From NCBI GenBank assembly GCA_026392575.1, contig JAPLBU010000064.1:1-9968 (forward strand): a stretch of DNA of 9,968 nucleotides. The letters are read 5' to 3'. Positions within the stretch are counted from its first letter, which is position 1. Each line of letters opens with the position of its first letter. A program made the translations under genes and the position numbers. Origin of the DNA: Actinomycetota bacterium (GTDB taxonomy: Bacteria; Actinomycetota; Actinomycetes; S36-B12). Below the pieces are notes generated by a model. That model was not told the DNA's origin and did not search any database. It worked only from the letters and a program-made list of their open reading frames with translations. Of this stretch, positions 1 through 6,830 are shown piece after piece.

Positions 1-43
1 ACAAACGGGTGAGCATCGTGGGGATGGGGGCCGTTATTGCCGA

Positions 44-85
44 TTTCTCCCGGGTCAGCAGCGGTTTCTCCCGGGTCAGCAGCGG
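44..85. repeat. Perfect 21-bp tandem duplication
   Basis: Bases 44-64 and 65-85 are identical, a head-to-tail duplication of 21 bp that begins TTTCTCCCGGG and ends CAGCAGCGG. The right copy contains the last codons and the TGA stop (76-78) of the minus-strand CAP gene. The left copy lies just past the stop and holds a second TGA in the same frame (55-57). The unit is seven codons long, so the duplication keeps frame. It looks like a recent replication-slippage event. No function is implied. Confidence 0.9.
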
Positions 86-615
86 CCGGCGGCGTAGTGC
101 TGTACCCAGTACTGGCCGTATGCGCTCTCGGAGGCCGTCGCGTGGCCGAAGCCGACATGGGTGAAGGCCGACTCTGAGATCGTCGCCAGGTGACTGGCTG
201 AGCCACGCCAGCCCTGCATCACCTCGTAGACCGTGCGCTGGCCGCCGGCCAGATTCTCCCCCGCGAGGGTCCAGCGGTATCCCGCAGCGGTCATCCGCTC
301 CCCCGGCCCCCGGCCGTCGGGACCGATGTGTCCGAAGGTGTTGGTCCGGGCCAACTGGGCGGCGTAGGCCTGCGCAGATGCCTGCAGCGACGGGCAGTAG
401 ACGACGGGCGCAGCCCCGGCCAGTGACCGCACCGCGTTGACCCGGGCCAGCATGCGAGTGCGCCATCCTGAGGCAGGTTTCGCCATCGAGGTGGCCCGTC
501 GGACCTGCCACTCCCCCGCCGACCCCGCTGCCGCCCCGACGCTCGTGGGCGGCAGCACCAGGCTGAGGACCAGGACGGCCGCACCGACGAGGGCCGCTCC
601 GCTCATCCGTCGCAT
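76..615 (-). CDS. Secreted CAP/SCP-domain protein (YkwD-like)
   Basis: Exported CAP-superfamily protein (CAP: cysteine-rich secretory proteins, antigen 5, PR-1) of 179 residues. Residues 1-29 form a signal peptide: arginines at 2-3, then a hydrophobic stretch, then an Ala-rich end that suits signal peptidase I near VGA-AA. The CAP domain covers about 55-175. It shows FGHIG (94-98), GERM and AGY (105-113), AGENLAGGQ (118-126), GW..SASH (135-142) and YWVQHYA (169-175). Of the usual His-Glu-His-Glu cleft residues, H96, E120 and H142 are present, but the last Glu (TEIG in most relatives) is H153 in THVG. C74 and C179 are the only cysteines and could form a disulfide. The start is the ATG at 615; a second ATG lies three codons in, and neither has a strong ribosome site. 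The biochemical role of bacterial CAP proteins is mostly unknown. The gene is transcribed away from rbpA. Confidence 0.9.
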   Translation of the reverse strand: MRRMSGAALVGAAVLVLSLVLPPTSVGAAAGSAGEWQVRRATSMAKPASGWRTRMLARVNAVRSLAGAAPVVYCPSLQASAQAYAAQLARTNTFGHIGPDGRGPGERMTAAGYRWTLAGENLAGGQRTVYEVMQGWRGSASHLATISESAFTHVGFGHATASESAYGQYWVQHYAAGRC

Positions 616-703
616 GTGTCCAGTTTGCCCTATCCTGATACTAATGCGCCGACACCGCCCGGGAGCTTACCTCTCCCTTACCCGGGGCTGATCGCCCGTG
701 CAC

Positions 704-739
704 ATATCGGACGCAGGATGGTCCCCATCGGACCGATAT
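704..739. repeat. Imperfect nested inverted repeat upstream of rbpA
   Basis: ATATCGG at 704-710 is mirrored by CCGATAT at 733-739. Between them GATGG (717-721) and CCATC (725-729) form a second, inner stem with a three-base loop. The whole could be a regulator binding site or a structured DNA or RNA element. It lies about 60 bases upstream of the likely rbpA transcription start, so it is more probably an operator than part of the rbpA leader. Nothing identifies a binding protein. Confidence 0.45.
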
Positions 740-762
740 CCCCACGAGGGGTTTGGGACGGG

Positions 763-797
763 GGAACCGAGGGAATACCAGAAGCGTCAGAAGTGTC
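763..797 (+). promoter_or_regulatory. Two overlapping sigma-R/sigma-H-like promoter candidates for rbpA
   Basis: GGAAT at 772-776 is followed after 18 bases by GTC at 795-797. GGAAC at 763-767 is likewise followed after 18 bases by GTC at 786-788. The oxidative-stress sigma factors SigR (Streptomyces) and SigH (mycobacteria) recognise GGAAT/GGAAC, a spacer of about 18, and GTT. Streptomyces coelicolor rbpA is a known SigR target. Both candidates have GTC rather than GTT. Transcription from the nearer one would start near 803-806, leaving a leader of about 22-25 bases with the ribosome site at 815-820. Confidence 0.5.
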
Positions 798-827
798 ATC
801 GCAAGAAGCCGCTCGAAGGGACAGACC

Positions 828-1190
828 ATGAGTGAATCGATGCGCGGAACCCGACTGGGTGCGCTGAGTTACGAGTCCGACGCCCGGATCGCCCCTGCTG
901 AGCGTCTGGTCATCTCCTACGTATGCCCCGAAGGGCACCGCACCATCATCCCCTTCTCCGTTGAGGCAGAGGAGATCCCGTTCGAGTGGAACTGCCGCTG
1001 TGGTCGGGTCGCCACCCGCCCCGATGCGCAGGCCCCAGAGGCGAAGCCCACCAAGCATGTCCGTACCCACTGGGACATGCTCCTTGAGCGCCGCACGATC
1101 GCCGATCTGGAGATCCTGCTGGAGGAGCGACTCGCTCTGCTGCACGAGACTCGGGGCACGCGGGCAGCTGCCCTGCGCAAGTCCGCCTAG
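828..1190 (+). CDS. rbpA: RNA polymerase-binding protein RbpA
   Basis: RbpA binds actinobacterial RNA polymerase holoenzyme and primary or principal-like sigma factors, and stabilises the open promoter complex. The protein has 120 residues, between the M. tuberculosis (about 111) and S. coelicolor (about 124) forms. It opens with the family signature MRGTRLGALSYESD (5-18). The beta-barrel core has candidate zinc ligands C33 and H37 (YVCPEGH) and C56 and C58 (WNCRCG). The basic linker runs through KPTKHVR (73-79). The sigma-interaction domain follows: HWDMLLERRTIADLEILLEERL (81-102, read as two adjoining pieces, HWDMLLERRT and IADLEILLEERL). The start at 828 is chosen over the in-frame ATG at 753 because it matches the family N terminus and has GAAGGG seven bases upstream. 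The second zinc pair is C-x-C, one residue tighter than the C-x2-C of S. coelicolor. The stop overlaps that of convergent fxsA. Confidence 0.96.
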   Translation: MSESMRGTRLGALSYESDARIAPAERLVISYVCPEGHRTIIPFSVEAEEIPFEWNCRCGRVATRPDAQAPEAKPTKHVRTHWDMLLERRTIADLEILLEERLALLHETRGTRAAALRKSA

Positions 1191-1657
1191 ACGATCTCTC
1201 GAGGACCGGTGTCCGGGCGGTTGCTCGGGCCCGGTTCGTTCGGGATCACGGTGCCTTGGATGATGTCGCCGCCGGGGTAGTGCACGCCGGGCATCCGAAC
1301 CATGGTGATTCGCGATGACAGCCAGGTGCGCGCGCTCTGACGGAACAGCCGCTGCGTCGGCGGAATGACCAGCAGCAGACCGACGAGATCGCTCCAGAAG
1401 CCCGGGATCGCGACCAGCACGCCACCCACGAAAGTCAGGGCATGCCGTGAATCTGGCTCACGTCCGGTCGCGGAGACCTGCTGGATATCGCGTACCGCGC
1501 CGTTGCCCGCATGTCGCATGATGGCGAAGCCGATCGGGAAGCCCGCCAGCACCAGCAGCAGCATCCATCCCCAGCCGATCCACAGGGCGACGGCGTACGC
1601 GGTCGCGACCTCGAGCAGCGGATAGCCGAAGACCAGCAGGCGTGAGCGGAAACTCAT
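1187..1657 (-). CDS. fxsA: FxsA family membrane protein
   Basis: Small integral membrane protein of 156 residues. FxsA was named in E. coli, where excess protein relieves exclusion of phage T7 by the F plasmid; its normal role is unknown. Hydrophobic segments lie at about 7-28, 30-47 and 75-98. The family hallmark sits in the last, as IPGFWSDLVGLLLVIPPTQR (84-103). The C-terminal tail (107-156) is hydrophilic, with GDIIQGTVI (130-138), resembling the GEVV-type tail of actinobacterial members. The start ATG at 1657 overlaps the upstream mannose synthase stop as ATGA. GAGG at 1665-1668 sits seven bases before it. Its TAG stop lies in the same CTAG as the rbpA stop. FxsA beside rbpA and ppm1 is a recurrent actinobacterial arrangement. 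Confidence 0.92.
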   Translation of the reverse strand: MSFRSRLLVFGYPLLEVATAYAVALWIGWGWMLLLVLAGFPIGFAIMRHAGNGAVRDIQQVSATGREPDSRHALTFVGGVLVAIPGFWSDLVGLLLVIPPTQRLFRQSARTWLSSRITMVRMPGVHYPGGDIIQGTVIPNEPGPSNRPDTGPREIV

Positions 1658-2442
1658 CGTTGTGCCTCGCCGGTATCCGCGCGCCGGGCGTGTGCTCGAC
1701 GCCGGATCCTCGTCACCTTGTCGTCCACGCCCCAGGCGGTGACTCGCCAGAGCGCTTCGACAACAATCTTGCGGCTCATCTTGCTCGCACCCTGGGTCCG
1801 TTCGACGAACGTGATCGGCACCTCGCGCACCCGCATTCCGCGTTGCAGCGCGCGCCAGGCCAGGTCGATCTGGAAGCAGTACCCCTGCGAGGCAACCTCA
1901 TGCAGGTCGAGTCGGCGCAGGGTGTCCGCGCGGAAGGCGCGGTAGCCGCCGGTGGCATCGCGCAGTGGCACACCGAGCATCACGCGCGTGTATGCGCTAC
2001 CGCCCTGGGAGATCAACTGGCGACTCTTCGGCCAGTTCTCCGTAGCGCCGCCGGACACCCAGCGCGATCCGAGAACGAGATCAGCGTCGCGCAGCGCCAC
2101 GAGGAGGCGAGGGAGCTGCTCGGGCTGGTGTGAACCATCCGCATCCATCTCGACAACGACGTCGTAGCCCTCCTGCAGAGCCCACGCGAAGCCAGCCAGG
2201 TAGGCGGCTCCGAGCCCCTCCTTGCCCAGTCGGTGCATGACATGAACATGGTCGTCGGCAGCAGCGAGTTCGTCGGCGACGCGACCGGTGCCATCGGGCG
2301 AGTTATCGTCCGCGACCAGGATGTGGGCCTCGGGAACAGAGCGACGGACACGCTCAACGATGATCGGCAGGTTCGCCAATTCGTTGAAGGTCGGGATGAT
2401 CACCACGATGCGGCCGAGGTCGGCGAAGGATGTGGCGCTCAC
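1654..2442 (-). CDS. ppm1: Polyprenol-phosphate mannose synthase (GT2, DPM1 family)
   Basis: Transfers mannose from GDP-mannose to a polyprenol phosphate at the inner face of the membrane. In actinobacteria the product feeds protein O-mannosylation and, in some groups, lipoglycan synthesis. The 262 residues form a single GT2 domain: IPTFNE (16-21), DDNSPDGT (45-52), the DAD metal motif in EMDADGSHQPE (98-108), GSRWVSGG (125-132), ATGGYRAF (163-170), the Q186-G-YCFQIDL region, and FVERTQGASKMS (212-223). No transmembrane helix is evident, and the Arg-rich tail after 240 may touch the membrane. The start is GTG at 2442, nine bases after the lnt stop and without a clear ribosome site, so translation is probably coupled to lnt. 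M. tuberculosis carries this domain fused to an Lnt domain; here they are two genes. Glucose as the sugar cannot be strictly excluded. Confidence 0.93.
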   Translation of the reverse strand: MSATSFADLGRIVVIIPTFNELANLPIIVERVRRSVPEAHILVADDNSPDGTGRVADELAAADDHVHVMHRLGKEGLGAAYLAGFAWALQEGYDVVVEMDADGSHQPEQLPRLLVALRDADLVLGSRWVSGGATENWPKSRQLISQGGSAYTRVMLGVPLRDATGGYRAFRADTLRRLDLHEVASQGYCFQIDLAWRALQRGMRVREVPITFVERTQGASKMSRKIVVEALWRVTAWGVDDKVTRIRRRAHARRADTGEAQR

Positions 2443-2451
2443 GCAGTCAGC

Positions 2452-4014
2452 CTAGGCGATGCCACGACGGCGACCGACACGCGACCACGATGCTCCGACG
2501 ACCAGCGCCAGTAGGCCTGCGAGGCATAGGAGAAGCTCGACAACGTGCCCGATGCGCGTCGCGAGGGTTAGCTCACCGCGCAACGGCACCTCCGCGGTGA
2601 GCCAGCCCTGCTCCCCTTCGTCCAGACGCTGTGCGATCCCGCCGTCGGAGTCCACGACCGCCGAGATTCCGGATGTCGAGGCGACCAGAAGGGATCGGCC
2701 GGTCTCGATCGCGCGGATACGCTCGATGCCGAGTTGCTGGGCAGGCTGGGAGGTCCCGCCGTAGGTTGCATTGTTGGTCTGCACCGTGAGCACCCGGGCG
2801 CCGCCGTCAACTACAGCGTTGACAACCTCGCCGTACGCGATCTCGAAGCAGATGACGTTCCCTACAGCCACCCCGCCGATCTCCAGGTTCCCTGGGTCGG
2901 ACCCGGGGATGAAGTCGCGAGGCACACGTTCGAACCGCCCGATGAGTCCCGCAACCAGGTCGCGGAACGGGATGTACTCCCCGAACGGGACCGGGTGGGT
3001 CTTGATGTACATCTGCGTCGGGCCGGCCACGGGGTCCCAGACGATCCCGACATTCCATACACCGTCTGGGTTGCCGGGCACGGACGTGACAGCCCCGACG
3101 AGGATCGGCGCACCAACCGCCTTCGCCGCTGCACTGATGGCATCGGCGGCTGCCGCGTCGGCGAACGGGTCGATATCGGAGGCGTTCTCCGGCCACAGCA
3201 CGAAGTCCGGCTGCGGTTCCTGCCCGGATCGGATGGCTGCCGCGAGCAGCATCGTCTGCGCAACGTGGTTGTCGAGCACCGCGCGGCGAACGTCCATCGC
3301 CCCCATCCCGGTCTGCGGAGTGCCCCCCTGGACGAGGGCGATCGTCGCACTGGTGGGTCCTCCGACATCGTCACCGCCGGCGGATGCGGGCAATGCGACG
3401 GGCACCAGGATGGCGAGTACGACAACAGCCAGCCAGCCGAGTGCGGGCCGGCGTTCCCGGCGGCGGATGGCCAGCACCATGGATACCAGGGCCGCGCCGA
3501 TGAGAGCAACCACGAAGGTCACCAGCGGCGTGCCACCCACCGGGGCCCATGCGCCGAGGATGGAGTCCGGCTGCGCGAACGCGAGATTCCCCCACGGGAA
3601 GCCGCCGAAGGGTACGCGTCCTCGCAGGACCTCCTCCAGCACCCACACGCAGGCGATCCAGACTGGCGCGGCAGGCAATCGCGTGACGACAGCGGTGGCG
3701 GCTCCCAGTAGGGCGATCCAGGACGCACACAGGAGGGCGAGCATCACCCATGCATCCGGGCCGATCACCCGCATCCACTCCAGGAGCAGCAGGAAGAACA
3801 CCAGGCCGGCAGACAGGCCGAGGCCGAAGCCGCGGCGAACCGACGCGCGCCACAGGGCGGCAGACAGCAGGGCCACGCCGACGACCGCCGACGGGCCGAA
3901 CGCCACGGGAGGGAAGGCCAGCCACAGCAGCACTCCGGCGAGGACCGCAAGGGGCGCGGCCATGCGCAGGGGCAGCAGGGGGCCCGATGTGGTTGCCGGA
4001 ATGGGATCAGACAT
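2452..4014 (-). CDS. lnt: Apolipoprotein N-acyltransferase Lnt
   Basis: Adds the third acyl chain to the N-terminal cysteine of lipoproteins in the cytoplasmic membrane, after Lgt and LspA. It is 520 residues long, normal for the family. The first 210 residues hold about six hydrophobic segments. They include the motif R131-GRVPFGGFPWGNLA, which matches the conserved FGGFPWG stretch. The carbon-nitrogen hydrolase domain covers about 222-475, and a final helix lies at 488-508. The catalytic triad is visible: E276 in LWPENASD, K338 in MYIKTHPVPFGEYIPFR, and C389 in VICFEIAY. The loop glutamate is E346. TNNATYGGTSQPAQQL (413-428) is also typical. The ATG at 4014 lies three bases after the amidohydrolase stop with no evident ribosome site, which suggests coupled translation. 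ppm1 follows nine bases downstream. Confidence 0.96.
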   Translation of the reverse strand: MSDPIPATTSGPLLPLRMAAPLAVLAGVLLWLAFPPVAFGPSAVVGVALLSAALWRASVRRGFGLGLSAGLVFFLLLLEWMRVIGPDAWVMLALLCASWIALLGAATAVVTRLPAAPVWIACVWVLEEVLRGRVPFGGFPWGNLAFAQPDSILGAWAPVGGTPLVTFVVALIGAALVSMVLAIRRRERRPALGWLAVVVLAILVPVALPASAGGDDVGGPTSATIALVQGGTPQTGMGAMDVRRAVLDNHVAQTMLLAAAIRSGQEPQPDFVLWPENASDIDPFADAAAADAISAAAKAVGAPILVGAVTSVPGNPDGVWNVGIVWDPVAGPTQMYIKTHPVPFGEYIPFRDLVAGLIGRFERVPRDFIPGSDPGNLEIGGVAVGNVICFEIAYGEVVNAVVDGGARVLTVQTNNATYGGTSQPAQQLGIERIRAIETGRSLLVASTSGISAVVDSDGGIAQRLDEGEQGWLTAEVPLRGELTLATRIGHVVELLLCLAGLLALVVGASWSRVGRRRGIA

Positions 4015-4017
4015 CGG

Positions 4018-5655
4018 CTACGGCTCGAGATCGCCACTGTCGAAGATGGCGGTGCCGGCGACCACGGTGCGCAGGCACCGCGGCAGAGGCGCATCGGCAT
4101 GCAGAGCGGGCAGACCCGGTGTTCCCGATCGGGGATCAGTCGACCAGGCAGCAAGGCGCGCATCGCTGGCCTGCACCGTGACCTCGCTCGACTCCCAGAA
4201 GGCCAGGTGTGCAGGAGCGTCTGGCGCCAGGACGCCGGCGGAATGCTCGCCCACGGCACGCCACCCGCCGCGCGTGTGAGCGGAGAACGCGGCCCGGCCG
4301 GAAAGGGACTGCTCGGGCGTGCCGTGGTGCATGGCAGCGCGTACCGCCTGCCATGGTCCGACCTCGGTCACTGGCGCGTCGGAGCCGAACGCAACGAGCA
4401 CGCCCGCACCGACGAGATCGGCGAACCGGTTCATTCCGCGTGCCCGATCCGCGCCGAGTCGCTGCTCGTACATTCCGCCCGGACCGCCCCACAGGCCGTC
4501 GAACATGGGCTGCATGCTCGCGGAGATCCCCATGTCGACCAACGCCGTGATGTCCGAGTCGGAGAGGCATTCGGCGTGCTCGAGTCGGTGTCCGCGCATC
4601 CGGATCGCAGAAGTTCCGAGCTGCCGCTCGGCATCGCGGAAGCCGTCGAAGACGGAGGCAGCAGCGCTGTCGCCGATGACGTGGAAGCCGGCCTGCAAGC
4701 CTGCCTGCGTCGCTGCAACGACATGGGCACTCACGTCGTCCGCCGACAGGTAACGCGCACCATTCGTCGCCTGATCATCTGCATAGGGCGCGCACATGCA
4801 GGCGGTACGGGAGCCGATGGCACCGTCGACGAAGAGGTCGCCGGCCACTCCATAGGCACCGAGCTCACGCGCACGTTCGATGCCCCCGGACGATGCAAGT
4901 TCGCCCCAGTAGCCCGTCACGAGCGGACCGGGCACAGCGGCGGCGGTCGTCAGCAGGTCACGGAGGTCGGACTCGCTGGAGATCGTGGGTCCTGCCATCT
5001 CGTGCATGGCGACGATGCCGAGGGACGCGGCATGCGAACGCATCACCGCGTGGGCTGACTGCCGCTGTGGTGCATCGATCCCGCCGATGATCAGGTCGCG
5101 CACCGCATGGTGGGCCTGCTGGCTGACCGGTCCCGAGGGATCAAAGCCCGCGAGGCCCTGCACGCCGGGAACCATGGCCACCAGTGCGCTCGAGACCGCG
5201 GCAGAGTGCACGTCCACGCGCGAGAGGTAGGCGACACTCCCCCACGTTGCGCGATCAATCTCGACGCGGCTGGGTGGGCGACCCTCGGGCCACCGCGTCT
5301 CGTCCCAGCCGTGCCCGATGATCGTGGCCCCATGAAGTTCGCGTGCGCGTGCTTCGAGGAGCGCCAGCATGTGTGCCAGTGAGGTTGCTGGAGTGAGGTC
5401 GAGCCCGGCCAGCATCAGGCCGGTGCTTGTGGAATGGACATGGGCATCGACGAAACCCGGTGTGACGAGCGCCCCGCTAAGGTCCACCGTGCGATGTGCC
5501 GAGTCCCGATGGGCCTGGGCCGCTGAGTCCTCGCCGAGCCAGGCGATGTGATCGCCGTCGATCAGCATGGCCGTCGCGAACGGGCTCACGGGCGAGTAGA
5601 TGGTGCCGCCGTGCAGCAGAACTCGCTCCGACGAGGCCCAGGCCGGTGACGTCAC
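4018..5655 (-). CDS. Amidohydrolase family 3 protein (YtcJ-like)
   Basis: Predicted cytosolic metal-dependent hydrolase of 545 residues; the true substrate of YtcJ-type enzymes is usually unknown. The start is a metal-binding HxH in TPGFVDAHVHS (65-75; H72, H74). It is followed by GHGWDETRWPEGRPPSR (114-130) and YLSRVDVHSA (143-152), both YtcJ-group hallmarks. Next come DLFVDGAIGSRTA (273-285), GFHVIGD (323-329; H325), HRLEHAE (356-362; H360) and AFGSDAPV (422-429; D426). Those His and Asp residues complete the usual metal set. Many relatives carry Lys in the K-L-F-x-DG stretch, where this protein has D273, so the carboxylated-lysine bridge may be absent or come from elsewhere. The start is GTG at 5655, overlapping the acyl-CoA dehydrogenase stop as GTGA. 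No signal peptide. Its place between an acyl-CoA dehydrogenase and lnt gives little clue to substrate. Confidence 0.9.
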   Translation of the reverse strand: MTSPAWASSERVLLHGGTIYSPVSPFATAMLIDGDHIAWLGEDSAAQAHRDSAHRTVDLSGALVTPGFVDAHVHSTSTGLMLAGLDLTPATSLAHMLALLEARARELHGATIIGHGWDETRWPEGRPPSRVEIDRATWGSVAYLSRVDVHSAAVSSALVAMVPGVQGLAGFDPSGPVSQQAHHAVRDLIIGGIDAPQRQSAHAVMRSHAASLGIVAMHEMAGPTISSESDLRDLLTTAAAVPGPLVTGYWGELASSGGIERARELGAYGVAGDLFVDGAIGSRTACMCAPYADDQATNGARYLSADDVSAHVVAATQAGLQAGFHVIGDSAAASVFDGFRDAERQLGTSAIRMRGHRLEHAECLSDSDITALVDMGISASMQPMFDGLWGGPGGMYEQRLGADRARGMNRFADLVGAGVLVAFGSDAPVTEVGPWQAVRAAMHHGTPEQSLSGRAAFSAHTRGGWRAVGEHSAGVLAPDAPAHLAFWESSEVTVQASDARLAAWSTDPRSGTPGLPALHADAPLPRCLRTVVAGTAIFDSGDLEP

Positions 5656-6830
5656 GAGCGGGGACGCCGTCGGGCGAGAGCCCGACCGATGACGACGCGC
5701 TGCACCTGATTGGTGCCCTCGACGATCTGGAGGGCCTTCGCCTCGCGGAAGTAGCGCTCGACAGGGAAATCCTGCGTGTACCCGGCACCGCCCAGCACCT
5801 GGATGGCGTCAGTGGTGACCTTCATCGCCGCATCGGTGGCGGCCAGCTTGGCCATCGCGGCCATCGTTCCGAAGGGCAGTCCGGCGTCCTTGAAGCGTGC
5901 CGCCTCGATATACAGGGCGCGTGCTGCAGCGACGGCCGTGGCCATGTCGGCGAGCATGAACGACACGCCCTGGAACTCGGCGATGGGACGCCCGAACTGC
6001 CGACGATCATCGGCATATGCGGCCGCCGCGTCAAGGGCGGCCTGGGCGAGGCCGACGGCGCACGCAGCGATCCCGAGCCGGCCCGCGTCGAGTGCCGCCA
6101 GCGCCACCGTGAATCCACCGCCCTCCGTCCCCATGAGCCGATCGGCATCGACTCGGACGTCGTCGAGGATCACCTGCGCGGTCGGCGAGGAGGTGGCACC
6201 CATCTTGCGCTCCGGCGGAGCAGAGCTGAGTCCGGGCGTCGTTCCGTCGACGAGCAGGCAGCTGATTCCGCGAGCCCCGTCGTCGCTAGTGCGGACCATC
6301 ACGGAGTAGAAGTCGGCTCGACCACCATGGGTGATCCATGCCTTCGTGCCGTTGACGACGTAGGCATCGCCATCGCGAACTGCTGCGGTGGTGAGGGCGG
6401 CGGCATCCGATCCCGAGTGGGACTCCGAGAGGCAGTAGCCGCCCAGCAGTTCGCCTCCGACCATGTCGGCAAGCCAGCGATCGCGCTGCGAGTCCGTGCC
6501 GAACGCCGCCAGCGGGAAACAGGACAGGTAGTGCACGCTCACGCTCACGCCGAGACTGAGCCAAGCGCGTGCCACCTCCTCGAGCACCTGGAGGGTGACC
6601 TCGTAGGGCTGATCGGCCCCTCCGTAGGCCGAATCGAAGGGCAGGCCCAGGACACCGATCTCCCCCAGCCCGCGGAGCAGATCGCGCGGGAAGACGGCTG
6701 CTGCCTCGTCGGCGCTGGCGCGCGGCGCGAGTTCCGTTGCGGCGTAGTCCTGAACCAGCGCAAGGAGGTCGACGGACTCCTCTGTGGGCAGCAGCCGGGT
6801 GACCGACGAGCCCTTCCATGCGTAGGACAT
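5652..6830 (-). CDS. Acyl-CoA dehydrogenase
   Basis: FAD-dependent alpha,beta-dehydrogenation of an acyl-CoA, passing electrons to electron-transfer flavoprotein. The 392 residues follow the family order. An N-terminal helical domain covers 15-125, with GVLGLPFDSAYGGAD at 59-73. The beta domain carries CLSESHSGSD (133-142), in the place of the usual TEPxxGSD, and KAWITHGG (163-170). The C-terminal helical domain has DRRQFGRPIAEFQ (275-287), QVLGGAGYTQDFPVERYFREA (344-364, in the pieces QVLGGAGYTQ and DFPVERYFREA) and IVEGTNQVQ (369-377). E371 sits in the position of the catalytic glutamate of short- and medium-chain enzymes. Chain-length or branched-chain preference cannot be told. The ATG at 6830 shares one base with the peptidase stop (TGATG), and the end overlaps the amidohydrolase start. 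Alternative starts a few codons in are possible. Confidence 0.93.
   Translation of the reverse strand: MSYAWKGSSVTRLLPTEESVDLLALVQDYAATELAPRASADEAAAVFPRDLLRGLGEIGVLGLPFDSAYGGADQPYEVTLQVLEEVARAWLSLGVSVSVHYLSCFPLAAFGTDSQRDRWLADMVGGELLGGYCLSESHSGSDAAALTTAAVRDGDAYVVNGTKAWITHGGRADFYSVMVRTSDDGARGISCLLVDGTTPGLSSAPPERKMGATSSPTAQVILDDVRVDADRLMGTEGGGFTVALAALDAGRLGIAACAVGLAQAALDAAAAYADDRRQFGRPIAEFQGVSFMLADMATAVAAARALYIEAARFKDAGLPFGTMAAMAKLAATDAAMKVTTDAIQVLGGAGYTQDFPVERYFREAKALQIVEGTNQVQRVVIGRALARRRPRS

Larger units (their letters stand above)
616..827. promoter_or_regulatory. Divergent intergenic region between the CAP gene and rbpA
   Basis: This 212-bp stretch has no convincing gene of its own. It must hold the start signals for the minus-strand CAP gene and for rbpA. 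On the rbpA side it carries GAAGGG at 815-820, seven bases before the rbpA ATG, a good ribosome binding site. It also holds the sigma-R-like promoter candidates and the imperfect palindrome listed separately. On the CAP side a TAGTAT (638-643, minus strand) could be a -10 element, but no -35 matches at a normal distance. Two CCCGGG motifs (658-663 and 681-686) flank an AT-richer stretch. Confidence 0.6.

Noticed and set aside
9..163. A short plus-strand frame from GTG at 9 that reads through the tandem repeat, giving a repeated FSRVSSG
   Set aside because: No ribosome site, and most of it lies antisense to the conserved CAP domain. The repeated peptide is only the translated 21-bp duplication.
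658..686. CCCGGG ... CCCGGG and GGGAG ... CTCCC pairs in the CAP/rbpA intergenic region as an attenuator or terminator
   Set aside because: The short arms compete with each other, there is no T-run in either direction, and GC-rich DNA yields such pairs by chance.
2771..4279. A 502-codon open frame on the plus strand, opposite lnt and the end of the amidohydrolase gene
   Set aside because: Its protein is rich in Thr, Pro, Arg and Ser with no recognisable domain, as expected for an antisense frame in GC-rich DNA. lnt on the other strand has a full catalytic triad.
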